Assembly: GCA_010356995.1 (NCBI GenBank)
Contig: ML996696.1
Location: forward strand, 312,364-376,363
Direction: 5' to 3'
Length of the DNA stretch: 64,000 nucleotides
Source: Trichodelitschia bisporula
Lineage: Eukaryota > Ascomycota > Dothideomycetes > Phaeotrichales > Phaeotrichaceae
The position numbers were made by a program, and so were the translations under genes. This document shows, one piece after another, positions 42,523 through 55,569 of this stretch (the first letter of the stretch is position 1; every line of letters starts with the position of its first letter). The notes under the pieces are model-generated. The model was not told the DNA's origin. It did no database searches and was given only the letters and a program-made list of their open reading frames with translations.

Positions 42523-45500
42523 TCAGCGCTGTCCCGCATTGTCTACCAGTCCCCCCTCCCTCGCTAGCTCAAAGAACGCACCACCGGCCTTGATAAGCTC
42601 CTGCGGTGTGCCAAACTCGACCACCTCACCACGCTGTAGAACGGCAATCCGGTCGTAGTCTATGATGGTGTTGATCCTGTGTGCAATCGTAATGAGGGTC
42701 CGGTCTGAGAAGAGATCGCTGCGAAGCGTCTCCTGCACGAGTGCATCCGTCTCCACGTCCACCGCAGCCGTAGCCTCGTCTAGCACGAGAATGGTGGACT
42801 TGGTCAACAGGGCGCGGGCCAAGGAGACGAGCTGTTTCTGACCCTGCGACAGGTTCGACCCTGCCTCTTGTACGGCTGCGTCGAGCTTGCCTGGCATCGA
42901 GGACACGTGGGCCTTAAGACGCGCTTGTTCTGAAGGAGTTAGCCACAGCCGCAGTCAGAGAAGGAACGAAGGTACTCACCAAGTGCGGCCCACAATTCGT
43001 CATCGCGCTTGCTGTGCATGGGATCCAAGTTATCGCGGATGGTCCCAGCGAACAGCGCGGCATCCTGTGGGATGATGGCCAATTTGCTCCGCAGATCGTC
43101 GAGACCAATTGCAGACGTATCAATATCGTCGATGACTATAGTCCCGGACGCTGCTTCGACGATACGGAACAGCGCGAGGGTGAGGGAGCTCTTGCCCGCG
43201 CCGGTCCGACCGACGATGCCGATCTTCTCGCGCGACCTGAGGCTCAGCTCGATGTTCTTGAGGACGAGATCGAGACCTGGGCGGTAGCGCATGCTGTAGT
43301 CATTGAACTGAATGTTGCCCTTGGAGGGCCATGTGGGCAACGGCCGGTTGTTGTGGATGATCTCCTCGGCTTCGCTCGGCAGGCGAGCGTACTCGAGAAC
43401 GCGCTCCACGGATACGATGTTCGTTTCGACTTCGACGGAGAGCCGGACCATCCAGCTCAATGCCTGTGTGATCTGTAGCGCGTAAGACATGGCGAGACCA
43501 ACCATACCGGCGGAAGGACCGCCGCCGTTGATGACCGCTAGAATTGACAAGACCGCCGCCATCAAGACAACCATAGCACCCACGAACTCAAGCCTAATTC
43601 CGAGCCAGCGGTTGGCATAGATGGGGGGGAAGAAGGCCTTCAAGTTAGCGTCGACACGATTCTCGCTCTCCCATGACCACCGCTCTTGCTGTTGAAATGC
43701 GCGAATGGTCGTAAGGCCGCCAAGGGATTCCTGGAAATGAGCGTAGATAGGACTCCTGGAAATGCTCTCGAGGCGTTTAAGCTCTCTGTTGCTGCGGAGG
43801 TAGTACCGCTGGATGTACCAGTAGATGCCGCCGAGTGGAACGAGAATAGCCATAAACACGGGCGTAGTGACGCAAATGACGCCAATCGTGAAGAGGGCCT
43901 TCGCCCCATTGCCGAACAGTTCGCTGAACGACCTCCCCAGTGCCTCGTCAACTCTGAACATGTCGGATGAAAATCTGTTCAGAATTCGGCCCATGGGCGT
44001 CGTCTCAAAGAAGCTCATTGGGCTGCGGAAGATCGCATTGGCCATGCGTGCGTGGAGCTTTCGCGAAGCCTGGATCGAGCAGAAGAGCCACATGATCATC
44101 GTCTGAATGACGATCATGATGGAAGCTGCGATGCCAATGGCAAAATAGACACCGACGTTCTTAGCAATGTCGGGGTTGCCGCCGGACGACTCGTTGCCCT
44201 CCGCCCAGTTCTTGAGCCAGACTGAGTTGCCAACTTGAAGTGATTGCACCGCGACGACTGTGAAAACCCAAAGAGCAACCGCGTTGACGTTGCAAGCCTT
44301 CGCATATTCGAAGTAGACATTCCACTTCACTTTTCCCTTCTCAGATATCTCTTTTGTTTGCCGCGATTTGACCACCGGGAGAAGTGCCATCTCCTCGTCG
44401 CCTTTTTTGGACTTGTGCATGCTGGAGTTGCTCGACCGGCGGAAGCGGGATACAGAACGATCTTCCTCTTTTTTGAACAGGTCTTCCTTCTCCGCAAACG
44501 AAGCCAACAAGTCTTCCTCGCTCTCCTCTCCAGAATCCATTCCGCTGCTCGACTTTGTCGGCGATGGCGCGGAACTAGCTGCACCACCAGAGTGATCCGA
44601 CGAGTTCTTAACGGTCTTGATGAGGGCGGCAATCTCTCCATTTTTCGAAATGGCATCCCAGAAGGTGCCCTCTTCCGTTATCCGGCCCTCGCTGAGCAGG
44701 GCAATGTGATCGGCCTCCTTGAGCACCGGAATGGAGTTCGTGGCCAAAATCCTGGTCTTACCACGCAGCAAGCCCTTGGGGCCCACGACATGATTGATGA
44801 TATGGCGTCCCACGTGCTGGTCGACTGCCGAAAGGATGTCATCCATGAGGTAAATATCGGCTCTTGCGTACACAGCACGCGCAAGTTGCAAGCGTGCCTT
44901 CTGACCACCGCTGAGGGAGATGCCTTTCTCGCCAACTTCGGTCCGATCCCCGTCGGGCAAAACCGCCAGATCTTCAGTCAAGGCGCACGCCTTGATCGTC
45001 CGCTCGTAGTATTCCGGGTCATAGTGATGACCAAATAGGATGTTGTCCTTGACCGAGGCATTCGTGATCCAGGCATGTTGCGCCACATAAGCGATCGTAC
45101 CGCAGACGGTGACGTCCCCATTCAGTTTACGCAAGTCCCCCAAGATGGCCTGGAGAAGGGACGTCTTCCCGCTTCCAACCCGTCCAACGATGCAATTGAG
45201 CTGGCCTTTCCGAGCCGATAGGCTGATATCTGAGAGAACCGGCTTCTTGCCTCCGTCCTGGCCCCATGTGAACGACGCTCTTTCGACCCGAACAGTGTCG
45301 GCTCCATCCTCTGTAGCGGCGGGGAGTCTGTTGACAGCGTCGGTTTGGATCTCCTTGGCCAAGAAAAAGGACTTAATTCTCCGGACTGCCACAGAGGATT
45401 CAACAACGGAGGATATAACCATAGGTAGCTGCGTCAAAGGCTGTGTGAGGAGGTTGAACAAAGTCAAGGCTGGGAAGACGAGCTCAACGGAAAGCGGTTT

Positions 45501-47165
45501 TTCGCTCACCATTACGTAGAGAGTGAAGGTGCCACACGAGACCAGGAATGGAGTGGTGTTCCAGCAGAAGCGGGACGCTGCCTGAGTTCCTCCAATCTTA
45601 CGCAGCATCCTAAGCTCCTTGTTCCGCACCTCAGAGAGTCGTTCGGCGAAGGCTGCGGCCCACGAGTACAGCTTGATGCTCTTGATGTTGTTCAAGATCT
45701 CGGTGGTCACTCGGGTACGCTCGTCTTTGTTTCCCATCTGCTGACGCTGGTACGTCTTCATCAACCTGGCGATATACGCGTTTAGCGGGATCATGACGGC
45801 CATGACAACTACACCGGCAAAACCTGGCCATCCGAGGAGTTGGGACAAGGAGATCATGCAAAGGGTGATTTGGAACGGAGAGGACCAAAGTTGGTGACCT
45901 TGACGAGAGAGATCCGATATCCTCTGCGTGTCGACAGCCATCAGATTGACAATGTCGCCGGTGCTCTTGGCCGCAGAGCCCTCTGCCGACAACCGAAGAG
46001 ACTTCTTGTAGATCTCTGAAATCAGGCCCGCCCTGACTAACTGGCCGAGCTCAAAAACGCAGGTCATAAAATGATTGTTACACAGGGATTGCACGAGCTG
46101 CACCGCAAACATGCTGAAAGCGATGATGAAGCCGCGGAGCGGAGGGTCCGGATTGTCGGTTCTGTAAGTGTTGACGAAAGTGATAAGCATGCGGAGAAGC
46201 ACCGGTTGCATGTAAGAGAAAGTGTCCGCGGTCATCTTGATGGGAACAAATCCGACGTATGGTCCGCCAAACGCTGAGATAAGTGCACCCCATACGCTTG
46301 GATTCGGTGTGCGCGACTGTTTGAGCCACGCAGCCGCAAATTTGTCGCCGCTGTGTTTGGTAGTCTGTCTTTCCGGCAAGTCCCAAAGATCCTCTTCGGT
46401 AAGATACGTCTTGTAGCCGCGCTTTATCAGAGGGGTGAACCACGAATAGCTGAGGATCTCGAAGATGTTGCTGTACTCCGATGGGCGCTCCTTTTCGTCG
46501 CCAATTCCTCTGTACATTGACTGTTTTTTGGGTACAAAGGCTTCCAGAATGAAAACGGTGGTAGCCAAGACGAGGTTGGTAGCGACGAGAGCGAAAAGGG
46601 CTTCATGCTTCGTAAAGTTCTGGATATAAAGAGAGCGGGTCTTGATAACACCAACAAGCAAGTAAAACAGCCAATAAAACAGCACTGTCCCGCTCGGGAC
46701 GCGGGCTCGTTCATGCTCCAGTTCATGGATGGCAAAGATGACGCTCAAGGACGAAATTTGAAGGACGGTCGTCCAAAATCTGAAATCTCCGAGAGAATTG
46801 GTGTGACCTGTGACTTGCACATAACCCTCAAGCGTCGTGGTGATACCCACTCCCGCAACGAGGACCTAATAGGTTTAGTGTCATACAGGCAAATTGAGCA
46901 GCATTCCTACAAGCTTCGCGTAGTAGTGCCAGTCCTTCTCCGTCGGCTGCTTTGAGCATTTGTTCAACAGCACCCAGATCGTGATGCCTCCAACAAGCAA
47001 CCCAAACAGTGCAACTAACGCCTGGGGTACATCCAGAAAGCAGGGAGTGAAGTCATAGCGAGTTAACGACAGCGGACCCCAACCTTCCGGGTTATTGCAA
47101 AACGGCTGGAGAGATACCGACAAAGAGGCATTGCTGGCCAGCGCGGCTGCTCTGACGAAGTACAT
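42523..47165 (-). CDS. ABCC/MRP-type vacuolar transporter, Ycf1-like
   Basis: Three exons (47165-46911, 46865-42980, 42929-42523) give 1515 residues, the size of yeast Ycf1, which moves glutathione conjugates and heavy-metal complexes into the vacuole. An N-terminal membrane domain (TMD0) starts near [14 protein letters not shown] and [21 protein letters not shown]1 (about 640-840) has Walker [12 protein letters not shown], signature [14 protein letters not shown] and Walker [12 protein letters not shown]. An acidic and Ser-rich linker with [16 protein letters not shown] (about 895) looks like a regulatory region with kinase sites. NBD2 has [26 protein letters not shown] and [15 protein letters not shown]1 has Asp-Asp after the Walker B hydrophobic run where NBD2 has Asp-Glu, the degenerate-site pattern usual for ABCC proteins. 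Vacuolar location is inferred from the family; Bpt1-like or other ABCC members cannot be separated by eye. Confidence 0.92.
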
Positions 47166-48127
47166 GGCGCCGATATTGGATCAATCAACATTCAATTGCG
47201 AACTGCGAGAATGCTGCATAATATTCCCATGTGGCGAGCATTCGTAACTTGGCCCCGCAAGCGGGCCGGTAGCGGGTTGGTGGTTTGCCATGGCGAGTAC
47301 CCACGTCACATCGGCTCCACTACTTTTCTAGTGGGGAAGGCCGTGATACAGACGCCGTGAACGCCCAACGGCGGCTGGGGAGATCCTCGTCGCTGCATGG
47401 AGGCGAGACCGATGGAGCCAATCCGGGATACCGACAGCATGCCGACCCCGCGCATGGGAACTGAACCTTGCGGCGGGGCGCAGGAGGAGCGCAGGAGGAG
47501 CCCAGGCGGGGCAAAGAGAGCAAGTCTACTCATGGCATGTGCGATTGAAGGCTAGGCAGACATATTGATTCGATTTATAACTGGTGGAAGATAAGTGGGA
47601 AGGCGCTGAGAAATCGGACAAATGTCTGTCGTCGCTGCGTATCCGGGTCGGTGGATGATGGTGTTTCTCTCCTTGATCTTGTTCTCAGAGCCGTTCTAAG
47701 TCAGAACTTCGATTAGATGCAAGAATGTCGCAAAAAAAACCCTTCAAAACCGGTGATAATCGAGGAAATGAGCGCTTCAACAAGTTAGAGCTGCATTGTG
47801 GATGCAGAAGACGTTGCCCGGGTGCCCGACTTCCCCCACACTCACCGCCGCCTATGAACGCATTGACCACTCGCTTCGAGATCCCGGTCGACGGGTAGAT
47901 CCGCAGCGCCAATCTTATCAATCGCACCGATCTACCTCGGCATTGTTCGCAGACAACCACGGTGGGTATGATAGGATAGAACCGAGCCGGGCCCTATACC
48001 GCAGCGCGGGGTGGCGCCCTGGCCATGTATGTATTTGCCGTAGAGAAAACACCTTGTCTCTTTTTATCGTCTGCTCTGTGCTTCCTCTTCTCTCGTGTTG
48101 TTGTGCCGTCCTTCCCCGAACGCCGCC
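47166..48127. promoter_or_regulatory. divergent promoter region, ABC transporter/acyl-CoA dehydrogenase
   Basis: This 962-bp gap lies between two divergent starts. A palindrome-like GCCCCGCAAGCGGGCC is seen at 47252-47267. The right end (48050-48120) is a T/C-rich leader before the acyl-CoA dehydrogenase ATG. No coding pattern is visible. Confidence 0.45.
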
Positions 48128-49759
48128 ATGTCGTCCCAAGTCTACACCCGCGACGAAGTCGCAAAGCACAACTCCGTCGACGAGACCTGGATTATCATTG
48201 ACCACCGCGTCTACGATGTGACCGACTTCCTGGACGCGCATCCCGGTGGTGCCGTGGTGCTCAACCAAGTTGCGGGCAAGGATGCGACACAGGCGTTCTA
48301 CAACCTGCACCGGCAGGAGGTGCTCACCAAGTACGAGTCGATGTGCATCGGAACAATTGAGGGTGAAAAGCCAGAGGTTGTTGTCGTTGGTCCCGGCGAG
48401 CTGAGCACCGTACCGTATGCCGAACCGTTGTGGCTGCGGCCCGAGTTCCGCAACCCGTACTACAAGGAGAGTCACCGTCGGCTGCAGAAGGCGATGCGCA
48501 AGTTCGTCGATACGTATATTACGCCCGAGGCACAGCAGAAGGAAATGGACGGCACCTATATCAGCCAGGAGTTGATAGATCGCATGGCCGAGGCGAATAT
48601 CCTCGCAATGCGCCTGGGACCGGGAAAGCACCTGAAGGGACGGAAGCTGTTGGGCGGTGTCGTGGAACCGGAGGAGTTTGACTATTTCCACGATCTAGTT
48701 GTTGCGCAGGAGATGAGTCGGTCCAATGCTCGCGGTTTCCAAGACGGTAATCTTGCGGGTATGGTCATTTCGCTCACCGCCGTCCAAGAGTGGCTCAACA
48801 ACGTTCCACTCCGGAATCAGCTCAATGAGGAATGCTTATCGGGCAAGAAGAAGATTTGTTTGGCAATTTCAGAAGCATTCGCTGGTAGTGATGTTGCTGG
48901 TATCAGGACTACGGCTGAGAAGACGCCGGACGGCCAGCACTACATCATTAATGGAACAAAGAAGGTAAGGGAAAGCTCTCATCTCTGAGTTTTGGACCTA
49001 ACGGAGACAGTGGATCACCAATGGAATGTTTGCAGACTATTTCGTCACAGCCTGCCGCACGAAGAAGGGCTTCTCCGTCATCCTGGTACCCCGCGGAGAA
49101 GGCGTTGAGACGAGCCACATCAAGACGTCCTACTCCCCCTGCGCCGGTACAGCCTTCGTCGAGTACAACAACGTCAAGGTCCCCGTCTCGTACCTGATGG
49201 GCGAGGAAGATCAAGGCTTCAAGGTCATCATGTCGAACTTCAATCACGAGCGCTTCGGCATGTGCTGCGGCTCCATCCGCAAGGCCAGGACAATCGTTGA
49301 GGAGTGCCTGAAGTGGTCGAACCAACGCATGATCTTCGGAAAGCGGTTGATCGATCAGCCTGTCATCCGGCAGAAGTGAGTACCCCCCCGCTGACTGAAC
49401 TGCAACCGCTAACAACACGCAGACTCGCTAAAATGATGTCTCACGTCGAGGCCAACCAGGCATGGCTCGAATCCCTAGCCTACCAGATGAACCAGCTGTC
49501 CTATAAGGACCAAAACAAACTCATGGGTGGACCTTTGGCCCTTCTCAAATCATTTGCTACTCGCTCTGCCCACGAGATCGCAGATGATGCTGTCAACATC
49601 TTCGGCGGTCGTGGTATCACCCAAACCGGCATGGGCCGCATTATTGAGATGTACAACCGTACTTACAAGTTTGACGCTATTCTTGGTGGTGCTGAGGAGG
49701 TCCTTGCCGATTTGGGTGTGAGGCAGGCGTTGAAGTTCATGCCGAAGGCTATGCTATAA
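48128..49759 (+). CDS. cytochrome b5-acyl-CoA dehydrogenase fusion
   Basis: Three exons (48128-48964, 49011-49375, 49423-49759) give 512 residues. Residues 1-85 are a cytochrome b5-like haem domain: VYTRDEVAKHNSVDETWIIID, VYDVTDFLDAHPGGAVVLNQVAGKDAT, FYNLHR; the two histidines (HPGG and NLHR) are the expected haem ligands. From about 110 an acyl-CoA dehydrogenase follows: CLAISEAFAGSDVAGIRTTA, HYIINGTKKWITNGMFADYFV, FNHERFGMCCGSIRKAR, FGKRLIDQPVIRQKLAKM, and NIFGGRGITQTGMGRIIE..DAILGGAEEVLADLGVRQALK. The flavin and substrate sites look whole. Such fusions are known in fungi; electrons may pass to the haem domain rather than, or as well as, to ETF (inference). No clear mitochondrial or peroxisomal signal is present. 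Confidence 0.93.
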
Positions 49760-49969
49760 GGATAGTTAGACTTTTGAATAGTGCTTGTAAAATACTTTGA
49801 TTTTCAGTGCTGCCGACTGATGAGTGGGAGGCACTCTATGGGAACGTCCAGCTATGTGTCTAATACATGGTAGAAAACGACACTAGACTCCTCGCCGTAA
49901 ATGCAGAACAACCTCATTTCATCCCCGCTTTTCCAACGGGCCGCACTACACCCGTGTTCAGAAATAAGT

Positions 49970-52900
49970 TCAGCCTAGAAACGCCTCCATTGCTTGAGCG
50001 AGAGATCCCCACCCGCTCGCTTGCCATGGTGCGATCATGATGGCCCTCTGAGCATCCCCTGCCGTCCGAGCCTCCGCATAAGCCGCAGCGACACCAGCAG
50101 CCTGGAGCTCGCCCATCGGCGGTGCACTCTTCTCGGCCGTTTCAATAGCCTGGTCGTCCACATACGAGCTCTCCACCACACTGGAGAGCCTCCGCCACCC
50201 GTCTGACTCCCATGGAGCCAGATTGAGGGAGTGATATATCCCGTCCAAGCGCTTGACATCAGCGTCCTCACCTTCAGAAGTCCCTGATGCCGCAATGAAT
50301 TCGAGAAGGTCACCCATGCGATGGCGGTCGTGATCACTCCAGTCCTCCCTAGTACGAAGTCGTTCTACCTCCTTCTTGACCTTTGGTGCCATGTCAACAT
50401 CCTTGTCGAGTGTCACCATAACAGCGAGCAACATGACTGTCTCGACATGACCTTTGTGTGTCTCGAGATTTGCAACGAGCTGTTGCCTCGCGACGAGCTT
50501 TTCGGTATCTCCACCTTGCGCCCACAAGACCTGAGCTAGGAGACACACAACATCGGGATTTGCATTGCTGTCTTGCAATGCGGCGCGGAAGGCAGTAAGG
50601 GCAGCATCCATGTCCGGCAAGTGGTAGCTGGCCAGACCGGTGGTAAGATGCGCAGAAAGGCGGATCTTGCGTCGCATGTCATCGGATTCAACCCCCTCCT
50701 CTTGCTCGGCCAGCTCAAGGGCCATCTCCGCATCCGCAGCAGCCCCGTCAAAATCCCTAGTCGCAAGTTTGTTGCGCGCCAGGTCAGATTTAGCTTGCGC
50801 AAAGCGTACCATGACGTCGGGATCTTCCCTTTCTTCGTACTCAGTTTCCAGATGATTACAAAGTTTCTCCAAGGTTGCGACTGCATCCATGTGTCTCCCA
50901 GCACGCTCATTGTAGAGACCATACAGATGATCGTATGGTCCATCATTGGCGGACAAGGAGTAAAGCTGCTGAAGCGCGAACACAGGTTGAATGAGATGAT
51001 CAATCGAGAGCGTATTCTTGCGCATCAGCAAATTCTTGAATGAATACTTCCCAAGTTCTTGCTTGACAATCAAGGACGAAGAGTCTGCGATCTCGAACGC
51101 GTGGGTGAAGTGGTTCAAGGCCTCTTCCTCCTGCCCCTCAACCAAGGCGAGAAGCCCCTCTCCCACCCAAGCTTGCGCGTATTCAGGATCTGTGGACTGC
51201 GCCCGGGAGAATGCATTGTACGCAAGCTCATAATCTTTCTGGAGCAGGTACAAGGTAGCGAGGTTAGTCCAAGCTTGTACATTGCGCTCGTTCAGATGTA
51301 AACTCCTGACGAATGCATGTTGTGCAACCTTGGGGTTGAGGTGGGCGGTCACGACACCTAACGCGTTCCAAAACTCGGAATTGCCGGCTTCGAGCTCAAT
51401 GGAGCGCTTGAAGCACCGCATCGCCGCCCTGAGGTATTTGGAAGAGGACGCTTGAATATGCTTTGGTTCATCAAGGCAAGCATATGCTCGGTGTTCCACC
51501 CATCCAAGGTTGTACCATGCCACAGCCTGAGCGTCGACATCTTGGTTAACAGCGACGATGGCGCGCTTAGATGCCAAAATCGAACTCTCAAGAGAAAATC
51601 GAAGAAGAGTTAGAGTGTCAAGCGCTTCATCTTCGGCTTCTTGGACAAGCCGGTCAAATGTCTCTTCTCCGATGCCATCAACCTCCGCAAAAAGCTTGTA
51701 CTGGGAGGTGTCGAAATCCTTCCCCAGGAGGTCCATAACCTGTTTGCGTGGAAGCAGCTCCAGCTTGCTCTGGACAGTAGAAAACATGGAGCAAGCATCG
51801 GCAAGGGTCTTCCACAAGTTGAAAGCACCAGATCGATAGCTGGCGATAGACTGTGCCACACTGAGCGCCTCCACGACGTTGTCAATAGCTCGTCCAAAGA
51901 ACCCAGTTTGAACACACCGTTGAGCATACTCAAGAAGTGTTTGCAATACGGCGAGGTCAACGCCAAATTCCTGGCTACGCTTCAACCTGACATGCTGGTA
52001 AGCTTCGATTGCCTCATCGTATTGACCAAGTTCTCGGTTCACATTGGCGATCATGTATTGCGTGAACCAACGTTCGTCGGGTTTATGAATGACGACTCCA
52101 TCACCTGGATCCTCGGCATAGTGGAAAGTTCGGAGTGCAGAATTATATCGACCCGAGTTGTGATAGCTTTCGCCAAGCCCCACGTATGAATAGTAATCGT
52201 CCGGGCCAATTCTTAGAGCGGCCAAAAAGGATACGATGCTCTGTTGGTAGTCTTGCCGGTTGATTTGCACCACTCCGAGCGCCGAGTGCGGCCAGCTTTG
52301 CCCCTTCTTTTTGGAACCGGGAGGCGGTCGCGTCTTTCCGGAGCCTATGACACGCTGGGCAATAGTCTCTACAACGTCCCAGTCGCCTTGGTCCGCAAAC
52401 GACCGAGCGAGGCGCTCTGCTGCTTCGATCTCGGAAGCAGAGAGTTCGAACGCCTTTTGGAAGCACTGACGTGCTCGCCGCTTGTCGACCGCGTACTCGA
52501 GATAGTAGAAACCAAGCATGGTGTAAGCTGGCGCAAAGCTCACATTGGCTTTTATGGAAGCCATGAACATAGCGTAAGGACCTTTCCTGTCTTTCCGGCT
52601 GGCTTTGGACGTGTTAAGATCCCATTGGCATCGGCCAATCCGATAAAGAGTCAGAGATCGCAGCTCTCGGATACGTTGCTGTTCCCCAGTAAGATTTTCC
52701 AGACGAGACTGAAGCTCTCGCAGCCCGGTTTCCATCTCGCCGTTAAGTGCTTTGCACCAGGCCAGCTCAACCCCAATACGGTCGTTGTTGGGATCGCGTT
52801 TGAGTACTTCGGTGAAGTACTCGATCGCTTTGGAAAACTGGTCGTCCTCTTCGAGAATGTAGCCGATCCCTATCATCGCAGGAGTGAAGAGTGACTTCCG

Positions 52901-54436
52901 CCGGAGGATCTCCTCAAAGATATCCTTTGCCTCAGAATGGTACCTGGGGGCTTGATACGATATCAAAGCAGTAGCTAGAGTCTCGTTCATAGCGTCGAAA
53001 GAACTTCCCTAAGTGTTAATACTGAACGCCAGGTAAGGGAGTGGGATGACGTACTTTTGAAGAGCCAACCCGCTTTTGGCGCTTTCTGCAAAAAGTAAAG
53101 CGCGGCCACGCCGTATGGTATCCGTGACGATTTCGTACTCCTCCAAGTAGGCGTAGAATTGCGCCATGAGCCTATGCGCCAACGGAGAATCTTTCGCCTC
53201 CGCGATTCCGTCCTTGATGGCATTAGCTCCGCTCTCGAGAAAGGTTATAAAATTGAGAGTTCTCACCGACATGGATACGAGCCGGTCTGCCCCAGTAAAG
53301 GCATCCAGAGGAACGCCGCCGTCATCACCATCACTATACAGTGAATCGGTGTCTGGTGTGGGTGAAGGAAAGGGAGAAAGTTCGCTCTCAAGATACCCCT
53401 TCATAACCTTGGCGAGTCCAGTATCTGGGAAAAACTCAATGTACTCGCGTAGAACTCCAACATCCATGTCAGCGATGCTCTCAGCATCGGCCCACTCAAG
53501 CGTGACATGCCATGCCAGGAGGAAAGGGCGCTTGATGATAACCATGCCACGAGCCTGGTTCATCACGTCCTCTCGCTTCTTCGCCTTTTCCTCGGGCAGG
53601 AGTACGAGCAATGTATCGTATGACCGTTGGAGAAGTTTCTCCTCGTAAAAGCGACGCCTTTCGTCATCGCGCAAACAGTTGATGAGGTTGTGGTAAAGCT
53701 TTTCGAGATCACTCTCGGCGTAAACTTCGCGCTTGACCTCGGCTGTGACTTGCTCCTTTCGAGCACCAAGACGAGTACGGCGTTCTCCGATTTCTTTGTT
53801 GATACGCTCTGACTCCGTTTGCTCCGTGAGTTCGACAAGACGAGTGTAGGTTTGGTCTAGAGGTGCCAGACGGGCTTCAAGGACGGGGTAGAGTATGCTC
53901 TCGTCGGTCTGAGTGAAGAGAGCGCGCTTGTAATCCTCCTTACTACCAGCTGTGCGAGCGTGTTTCATGAGCTCGCTAACGGTCTTCTCGGCCATATCAT
54001 AGTTTTCACTGAGCTGAATCAGCACATGAAAGGGCCGGCAATGCGAAGATACATACCTAAGGGCAAACCGATGCGCCAATTGGACCGACACATCTATGTA
54101 TTCCCTCATCAGAACTTTCGGCCAGCGTTCACACATCTTGCGGAGCCCAACTAAAGGCTGGTCGCTGTCAGGCTTCAGGCTCGCGGCAATCCGGTAATGC
54201 TTCACTGCGTTATTAAGGTCGCCACATTTATCGAAAGCGACGGCGAGGAACAAGTGGCTAAAAAGATTAGCGACGCCTGTGCTCCAGCATCAGTGAACGA
54301 ACCCAACGTGGTGCTTATTATCGAGCTTGACAATACGCAGCCCCAATTCACGAGCTCCATCCCCATCTTCCTTGTCGAGCAGGGCCCTGAGTTCCTTCAC
54401 TAAGCGCTTGATTTCCTTTCGGTTCTCTAGGTCCAT
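49970..54436 (-). CDS. SKI3: Ski complex TPR subunit Ski3 (TTC37 homologue)
   Basis: Ski3 is the TPR scaffold of the Ski2-Ski3-Ski8 complex that feeds mRNA into the cytoplasmic exosome. Three exons (54436-54303, 54257-53055, 53003-49970; introns 45 and 51 nt) give 1456 residues, close to yeast Ski3 (1432). It begins MDLENRKEIKRLVKELRALLD. TPR pairs repeat along the chain, for example VAFDKCGDLNNAVKHYRIAASLKPDSD, IGIGYILEEDDQFSKAIEYFTEVLKRDPNND, ALGVVTAHLNPKVAQHAFVRSLHLNERN and ATLYLLQKDYELAYNAFSRAQSTDPEYAQAW. The C-terminus is APWQASGWGSLAQAMEAFLG, and a second copy of the same idea (APWESDGWRRLSSVVESS) lies about 75 residues earlier. In the second intron the first AG shifts the frame; the AG 5 nt further on restores NSFDAMNETLATAL. 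The gene call is firm. Confidence 0.92.
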
Positions 54437-54923
54437 TGTGGAAAGAATGTTGGGAGATCAGAATGGGACTGAGAAGGAGTGTGAGGGAGCGGAAAGAGCT
54501 GAAAGTTACAAGAAGCGTAATTGGGCTCAAGGAAAGAGGAGGCTCGATGCGTTCAACACAAGGATGTATGGTACGAGAAACATGAGCATGTGGAGAGATG
54601 GTCGCGTTGCGGGGTTCGGGGAAGGTGAAGGGTGCCTGTGCGTCACTGCATTCGCTAGCTCGTCGACAGGGGTCACAGTGGGGAGCTTGTGCGCCTCCCC
54701 GTTTGGCAACTCACCTTCTCCGCAAAGAAACATCACTCAAAATAAAAGTTACCCGTTGGCAAATAGTTCTAGTGAGCTTCATTGCGCCAAGCTTTGAACC
54801 GAGAATGGTACCCTATTCCATAGCCTTCAGAGTTACAGATGAAAACAAATACCCAGACGCCACCGTCCATCTTCCCTCCCAGCCTCATCTCCAAAGGATA
54901 TCAGTATGGAATGGTCCAAGTGA
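54437..54923. other. gap with SKI3 promoter and RSA3 3' UTR
   Basis: Both flanking genes are on the minus strand, so this 487-bp stretch should hold the SKI3 promoter and the RSA3 3' end. No coding pattern is visible. Confidence 0.45.
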
Positions 54924-55569
54924 CTACGAAAGCCCCATGATCCTCCGCTTTTCTTCTTCGGAAAACAACGACTCGCCCTGCCCTAAAGCGTGGATGAGAA
55001 GGGGCAAAGAAGAGTCTTTGAAATCGGCAGCCGATCGGATCTTATCGAGATCCTCATCCAATTCGCTCGTGATCTGCCTTAGGTAGAACGAAGAGAAGCC
55101 TTCAACTGCTGGCATTTTCTGTTGCTGCATTTGCATCAGTGAATAGCTTACGGCTGATTTGGATCGGGTCGAGACAGACCTTCACTAGGGGATCTATTTC
55201 CTCTTCATCCTCATATTCGTCCTCCACAGGCTTTGATTCAGGCTTCGCTTTCTTGTTTTTCTTTGCGATCTTGGGTTCACGTTGAACCTAGCGAAGTGAT
55301 GAGCGAGAAATTCAATATCCGATCGGCAATAGAAGAGGGTGGGCATACGTTTGGCAGAGCCGCCTCGTCCTCTTTTGCCTCAACTTGGTTTTGAGGCCCA
55401 CTGTCAGAGTCACTGCTACTCGAGCTATCGTCTGAGAAGTCTGGAATTGGTGATTAGAAGCGGAGCATCGACGAGACGCGTTCGTGAGAGATTTACCAGT
55501 CGTCCGGCTCTTTCTCTTCCGACGTGACCGCTTTTGATCTGCTTCGCGGCTCCTTCCTTGAGCCGCCAT
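54924..55569 (-). CDS. RSA3: ribosome assembly protein Rsa3
   Basis: Rsa3 is a nucleolar factor of large-subunit assembly. Four small exons join in frame: 55569-55497, 55440-55349, 55287-55180, 55124-54924 (introns 56, 61 and 55 nt), giving 157 residues. The N-terminus is basic (MAAQGRSREADQKRSRRKRKS), then Ser/Asp-rich (DFSDDSSSSSDSDSGPQ) and Lys-rich with an acidic run, as in other Rsa3 proteins. The conserved C-terminal domain is complete: FSSFYLRQITSELDEDLDKIR, SAADFKDSSLPLLIHALGQG, ESLFSEEEKRRI. The start ATG lies 253 bp from the ECO1 ATG on the other strand, so the two genes share a promoter region. Confidence 0.9.
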
